Of a DNA stretch of 64,000 nucleotides, positions 58,891-64,000 are shown piece by piece. The stretch lies in assembly GCA_030141605.1 (NCBI GenBank), contig JAQGDQ010000001.1, positions 434,001 through 498,000 of the forward strand. Reading direction: 5' to 3'. The DNA comes from Tubiluchus corallicola (lineage: Eukaryota; Priapulida; Priapulimorpha; Priapulimorphida; Tubiluchidae). The position numbers were made by a program, and so were the translations under genes. Below the pieces are notes generated by a model. The model worked only from the letters and a program-made list of their open reading frames with translations, did not search any database and was not told where the DNA came from. The first letter of the stretch is position 1, and each line of letters begins with the position of its first letter.

Positions 58891-60939
58891 TATATTTTTG
58901 GAAGTCTCATTAACCTATCATGCATAACTAGTAATTTTGTGCCCCTGGCCAAAATACTGATTATGATAATTTTGTTTTGTGGCCAAGGCTATAAATAACT
59001 GGGAATCTATTAATATAAGAAAGTTCAAACGTTTGTCATGATTTTAATATTTTTATGGTTTAGAATTTTTAGAAAGGCTGTTCCTTCTACAATACTTTTG
59101 GATGCATGTATAAAGTAAGTTAATGCCCTCTTTTTAACTGTTATGCTGTCATGTGTTGCCTTATGTTATATAATAGTCAAACTTATACGAAGCTGATAAT
59201 GATTTGCTAAGCCTTTATTTTTATTGCTTTTGTGTGCTGCACACAACTGCACAGTTGTTGAATTTTCTGTTTTGGATTTCTTCTTTTCTTCGATATATTT
59301 ATTGTGATTAATTCTAAAACCTCGCAATCCGCAAAGCTTCATGTTCATAAAGGTTTAATAATTTACTAGTTCTTACTAAAATCTTTTGCAGTCTGCCACT
59401 CCAAAGAGTTGCAAAATACACAGTCATTGTGCTTCCTATGCGACAAACTAGGAAGTAGTTGTTAATTTTTCAATTATTAATTTTTTGTATAGAGTTTTAT
59501 TACAAAGACCAACTGGTTTGAGAACTCTCCAGCCTGTAAATTTACAGGTATAAAAAATTTTCTTTCAATAAAAGTTTTTATTAAGCTTGGATTAGTCTTT
59601 TTTCTTATTACAGGTGCGTTGTTTGTCCTACACCCGCGAATGAAATCCAAAAATATTAGGCTTGAATTTGTTTAGGCATTATTTTGTCGCAGCTGGCCTC
59701 TTCGCTGTTACTCTTGCTGTTTCCTCATGAGTGTCACTGCAACGAGCCGTCATTATTTTGATGTAATTTTCGACAATATCGAATTTTGTCTGTAGAACGC
59801 TCTGCTAGAAAGACTTGCTTCTTTATGCATAAACTACTAGCGATAACGAACTGTTTTAGCGCATCAAATATTAATATACAACACAGTAAACATTTTATCA
59901 TTTCGCCAGTAGACTGAATAAGGAAATCACGCGATTATCGAATACATGTAAATCCCATGAAAATTTTCTGCCATTATTAATACTGATTATCGATCTGCGT
60001 TTCAAATTGATGCTTTGCTATTTTCTGTCTTGGTTTCGCATATAAATGCTAGTTTTAACACTTTAAAGCTTGCACGATCTTTCGTGGTTGAAAATTTTCG
60101 GAAGTTTTTTGCTCATTAACCAAGGATGATAATAATTCATATAACAAGTATAACGAGTGATTGTTAAGTCAAGACTGCATTTGATGAAATTCAGATTGAC
60201 GGCGGGTTGTTTAGTAACGTCGGAGACGTTCCGTGCTATATTAAGGCATTATTGCCATGTACGTGCTACAAGAACTGCTGGCGTGGTTTCAGAACTTCAC
60301 CCATATTTATCGTTCCCGACCACTAATTAAGGAGGTCTGCTTTTTCTGCGAAACGACGCGTCATTTTTTTCGCAATTTGATTGGTAAAAAAAACGTCTGT
60401 TTTTCCTGGAAAAACACGAGTTTTAAAGGGCCCTGTCGTTTTTCTCAAAACGTCATTAGATAAAAAAACACCGCTTTCATTTTCCTGATGCTGCCTTTCC
60501 AAAATGTGTGTATTTTTTAAACCACGTGTATCTTCGTTTCTCCCCAATCTAGTTATGAGAAGAGATAACCATGCGTGTATTTCTTAGATTTCTTTGGATT
60601 TTTTTAAAAAAATTGTAGCACCATCGAAGTATTTAATACACAAAACAGTATTTTCGGCTTAGTGAGTAGAAAGTATTGACAAGTAAATATGCAGAACTTA
60701 GCAGTTTAACCTTTGCAGATAAATATAAATATAATTATTTCAACACAGTGTAAAATTTAATGGTTTTTGGTTGACATCTGCGTGGTGTCCTAATTTTATT
60801 TGGTGGTCGTTTGGCTGGTGGTCCATTGCCTTTTCAGATGAATCTTTGACCAGTGGTGCTTTGTTTGTGTTGGTCCTATTGGTGGATCTTAGTTGTCTTT
60901 CTGGTGGTCTTTTGACTGGTAGTCCTTACTGACACACAT
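58891..60939. other. No gene seen
   Basis: AT-rich sequence. 60310-60500 has an odd alternation of T-runs with CG-containing words (cgacgcg, aaacgtc) and overlapping antisense frames, but no recognisable protein. Confidence 0.35.
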
Positions 60940-62121
60940 TCTATTGTACCGCGTATCGAAAAATATTAAACTTGTTCATACAAAAGACTTGGGCGGGCAC
61001 TCCAAGCTTGAAAATACCTGGTGCGAAATTACCACACATGAAAAACATCTCGTTTTGATTAGAGTTTATTACAGGCCACATGACATGAAGTTACCTATTA
61101 TAAATGTCTTTTTAATCAACATGAAGGAAAACTTGTGAAAAGTAATAAACAAAGATAAAGAGATATTGACTGGCGATCTGAACGTGAACGAAGGTAGACA
61201 TCAAACTAGATTCTTACAAGATGAGAACAATTAACACACAAGTCGTTAATGCACCCACAAGAATAACTGAAACATCTAGGACCATAATTAACCACATACG
61301 CGTGAGTAATACTTAACTTACTCGTCACCACGGAGTTATAACCCATGTCTCATTGATCACGAATTTTTTGTGCGGAAACATTAATGCCCATGCAGCTGTG
61401 AAAAATCGAAACAAAGCAATTGATTCTGATCAAAGTGTTAGGTACTGCAAAATTAAACACGCAAACAGAGATATGATCCTGCAAGATTTAAGCACTACAG
61501 ACTAGGACCACTTGACAGCATTTTGGCATTTATTCTTATTTATTTTATTTATTGGTATATACATTACAATGACATAAATACGTAGACTAACAGCAAAACT
61601 ACAACAAAATACGGAAATTTATAAAACAAACTTATTCTGTTATAGGTTTTCAAAGTTATTTTATCACAGAATTTGACTTAAACCTGTTAATAATAATTGA
61701 CAAATATGCACTAGTGAAAATAAGAAGAGTGGAAAGAACTAGCATGGGCTGGGAGAAAGACGAAGTAATAGAAACGTACGTGAACATGATTACTATAGCA
61801 AGAAAGAGAAGATAACGGACGGTCCATGTTGTATTACGTTTGTTTAAAAATACAAATAAAAGTGTGTTTAATATTGTTAGGAGCACTGAGCATGAGTTCT
61901 TCCAGAATGACATTATTGGCCCATTATTCAACTCTAAGAAATTTTGTGCAAAACAACTACACCCTGACGAAGAATTCGCGACTAATGCTTGTGATATTGC
62001 TAACACCAACATTTCATACAGTTAACTAGTAATATCAATATACCTGATGACCACACAGTTAAAAACGGTCCGTTGCCATTCAACTCTATAGACCAAGGCA
62101 ACAAACGTAAGTACACAGTGG

Positions 62122-62659
<538 letters not shown>

Positions 62660-63440
62660 CACAGTGGGATTTGTTGGATTAACCAGTTGCAATGGTACAG
62701 AACGTTTCCGGAATCACAAACTAAATGTCAGATAATAAAGCTACGGAGATGAATGATAAATATAAGATTTTGAACTGCTTACGAAATTAACATATCGATA
62801 TTTTGATACAAGCATATTTCTAGAGGCTTGGAAATTGGCCCGAGTCACTCCAGTTCATAAATCTGGAGATACGTAATTATTGGCCAATTTCAGTGTTACC
62901 ATTGTTAGCAAAGTAGTGAAAAGCTAGTTCCAAATAAACTGCTGAGTTACATAGATAGCTATAAACTAATTTGCAAAGATCAGTGAGGTTCAGCCGTGAA
63001 GCAGCTTTTACTGCAATTTTGATGGGCCCTTAATAATACTGATTCCAGATGTTACACAGGTATTATATATACTTATGTTAAAAAGCTTTGGATGTGTTAG
63101 GTTATAGCATCCTTCTTGGCTAGCTGCAATTGTGTAGAATTACAACTACAGGCCTTGAACTATGGTTCCACTCATATTTAAAGAACCACGTTTGTAAATC
63201 GTTAGATTCGTGAGACCGTTATCTGGTGCTAAAACCATAAAATCTAGAGTACCGCAAGGTTCCATCGTTTGACCTAAATTATTTTTACTGCACATAAATG
63301 ACCATCCCCCAAAAATAATACATTGTTACCGAGAAATGTACATAGATGACAGCGCCTTGTATGCAGGTGACTGCAATTTAAATCAAGTTCAAAGAACCTT
63401 CAAAGTGATCCCAAAACGCAATCAAATTGCGAGAAAAAGT

Positions 63441-64000
63441 CAGAAGTTGGAAAAAGATACGTTTGTGGCCATCTTGGCAGCCATCTTAGATTTCTCAATG
63501 AAACAGTGTTAAAAAGGAAATTTTACTTAGTGGGATTGACCATTAAAACCTACATCTGGGCCTATCTGCAGTAGAAAGTTCGATAAAGCTAATATGCAGG
63601 AATGGCGGTGTTTGCGACCGGCTTGGCAGCTACCTTCTTGAAATCCGATATAGAGTGATACTATTGGAGGCTAAAAGTATTAAATATGGATTCCTGCAGA
63701 TATGATTTTCAATTGGGCGTATAGTAATAACAGATCATCAATAACAATAATAATAAAGCCGTACAATTGACTTGGTTTTAATAGAACCTGAAGCAAATAA
63801 AAAACATGTTTCTTTCAAAAGGCAACTTCTACCATTTTCAAAAAGCGTTTTTAATAGTCTACACTCTCACACTGAGCAAAGTTCATTATGAATGCCACTG
63901 TAAGGACTTCTGCTGGGTTCGTTACTCAGTTAAAAAATCCCTACAGAAGTGTGAAGTTGGAGCTGTGGCAAGTTGATTATCAAATAGATAGTTATCAATA
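63441..64000. other. No gene seen
   Basis: AT-rich sequence after the LINE. Words such as 'ggccatcttggcagccatctta' (63466) and similar ones at 63602 and 36040-36075 hint at an old dispersed repeat. Confidence 0.4.

Noticed and set aside
61656-62012. 118-codon hydrophobic minus-strand frame
   Set aside because: It is antisense to the decayed plus-strand LINE and partly over an AT-rich insertion; no family resemblance.

Overview
The window is nuclear DNA from a multicellular animal, most likely an invertebrate. It is AT-rich, its genes have GT-AG introns and lie kilobases apart, and the space between them is filled with microsatellites, hAT, Tc1/mariner and Tigger/pogo-like DNA transposons, CR1/jockey-type LINE fragments and a Penelope-like fragment. 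The host genes are clear animal orthologues (SENP8, CDK2AP1/2, CIN85/CD2AP, mitochondrial ribosomal protein uS7m). Sequence reading alone does not fix the phylum. There is no prokaryotic feature, CRISPR array, tRNA or rRNA that I can support.

Layout. 1-31 kb is gene-poor. It holds LINE remnants (5.2-6.1, 9.0-10.1, 27.5-28.9 kb), long microsatellites (10.1, 13.1-13.5, 16.8 kb), tandem and inverted duplications (12.4, 17.1/19.0-19.7, 21.7-22.1, 28.8-30.0 kb) and two coding-looking minus-strand exons (15.1 and 11.4 kb) that are phase-compatible and could belong to one unrecognised gene. 31.2-32.2 kb carries a complete SENP8 deneddylase gene, with a 76-codon minus-strand ORF ending only 72 bp before its start. 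35.3-41.9 kb is a CDK2AP1/2 (DOC-1) gene in two coding exons. Its 6.2-kb intron holds a 2.1-kb Tc1/IS630-like transposon and a Tigger copy, and its 3' end runs into a second Tigger copy in the opposite orientation. 48.4-50.1 kb is an uninterrupted CIN85/CD2AP-type adaptor gene with three SH3 domains. 53.4-57.1 kb is a two-exon MRPS7 gene with an NRF1-type palindrome just upstream and a hAT element with target-site duplication in its intron. 57.7-64 kb is again transposon debris: a Penelope-like RT fragment and a decayed LINE split by a hAT MITE that carries a (GA)n tract.

The genes do not form a pathway. They act in NEDD8 removal, NuRD-associated chromatin regulation, endocytic/actin scaffolding and mitochondrial translation. 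The most useful observations are the two split genes (CDK2AP and MRPS7), whose exons sit in short or shifted reading frames; the way transposons are nested in and around them; and the close spacing of the ORF upstream of SENP8. I found no convincing previously undescribed molecular system.
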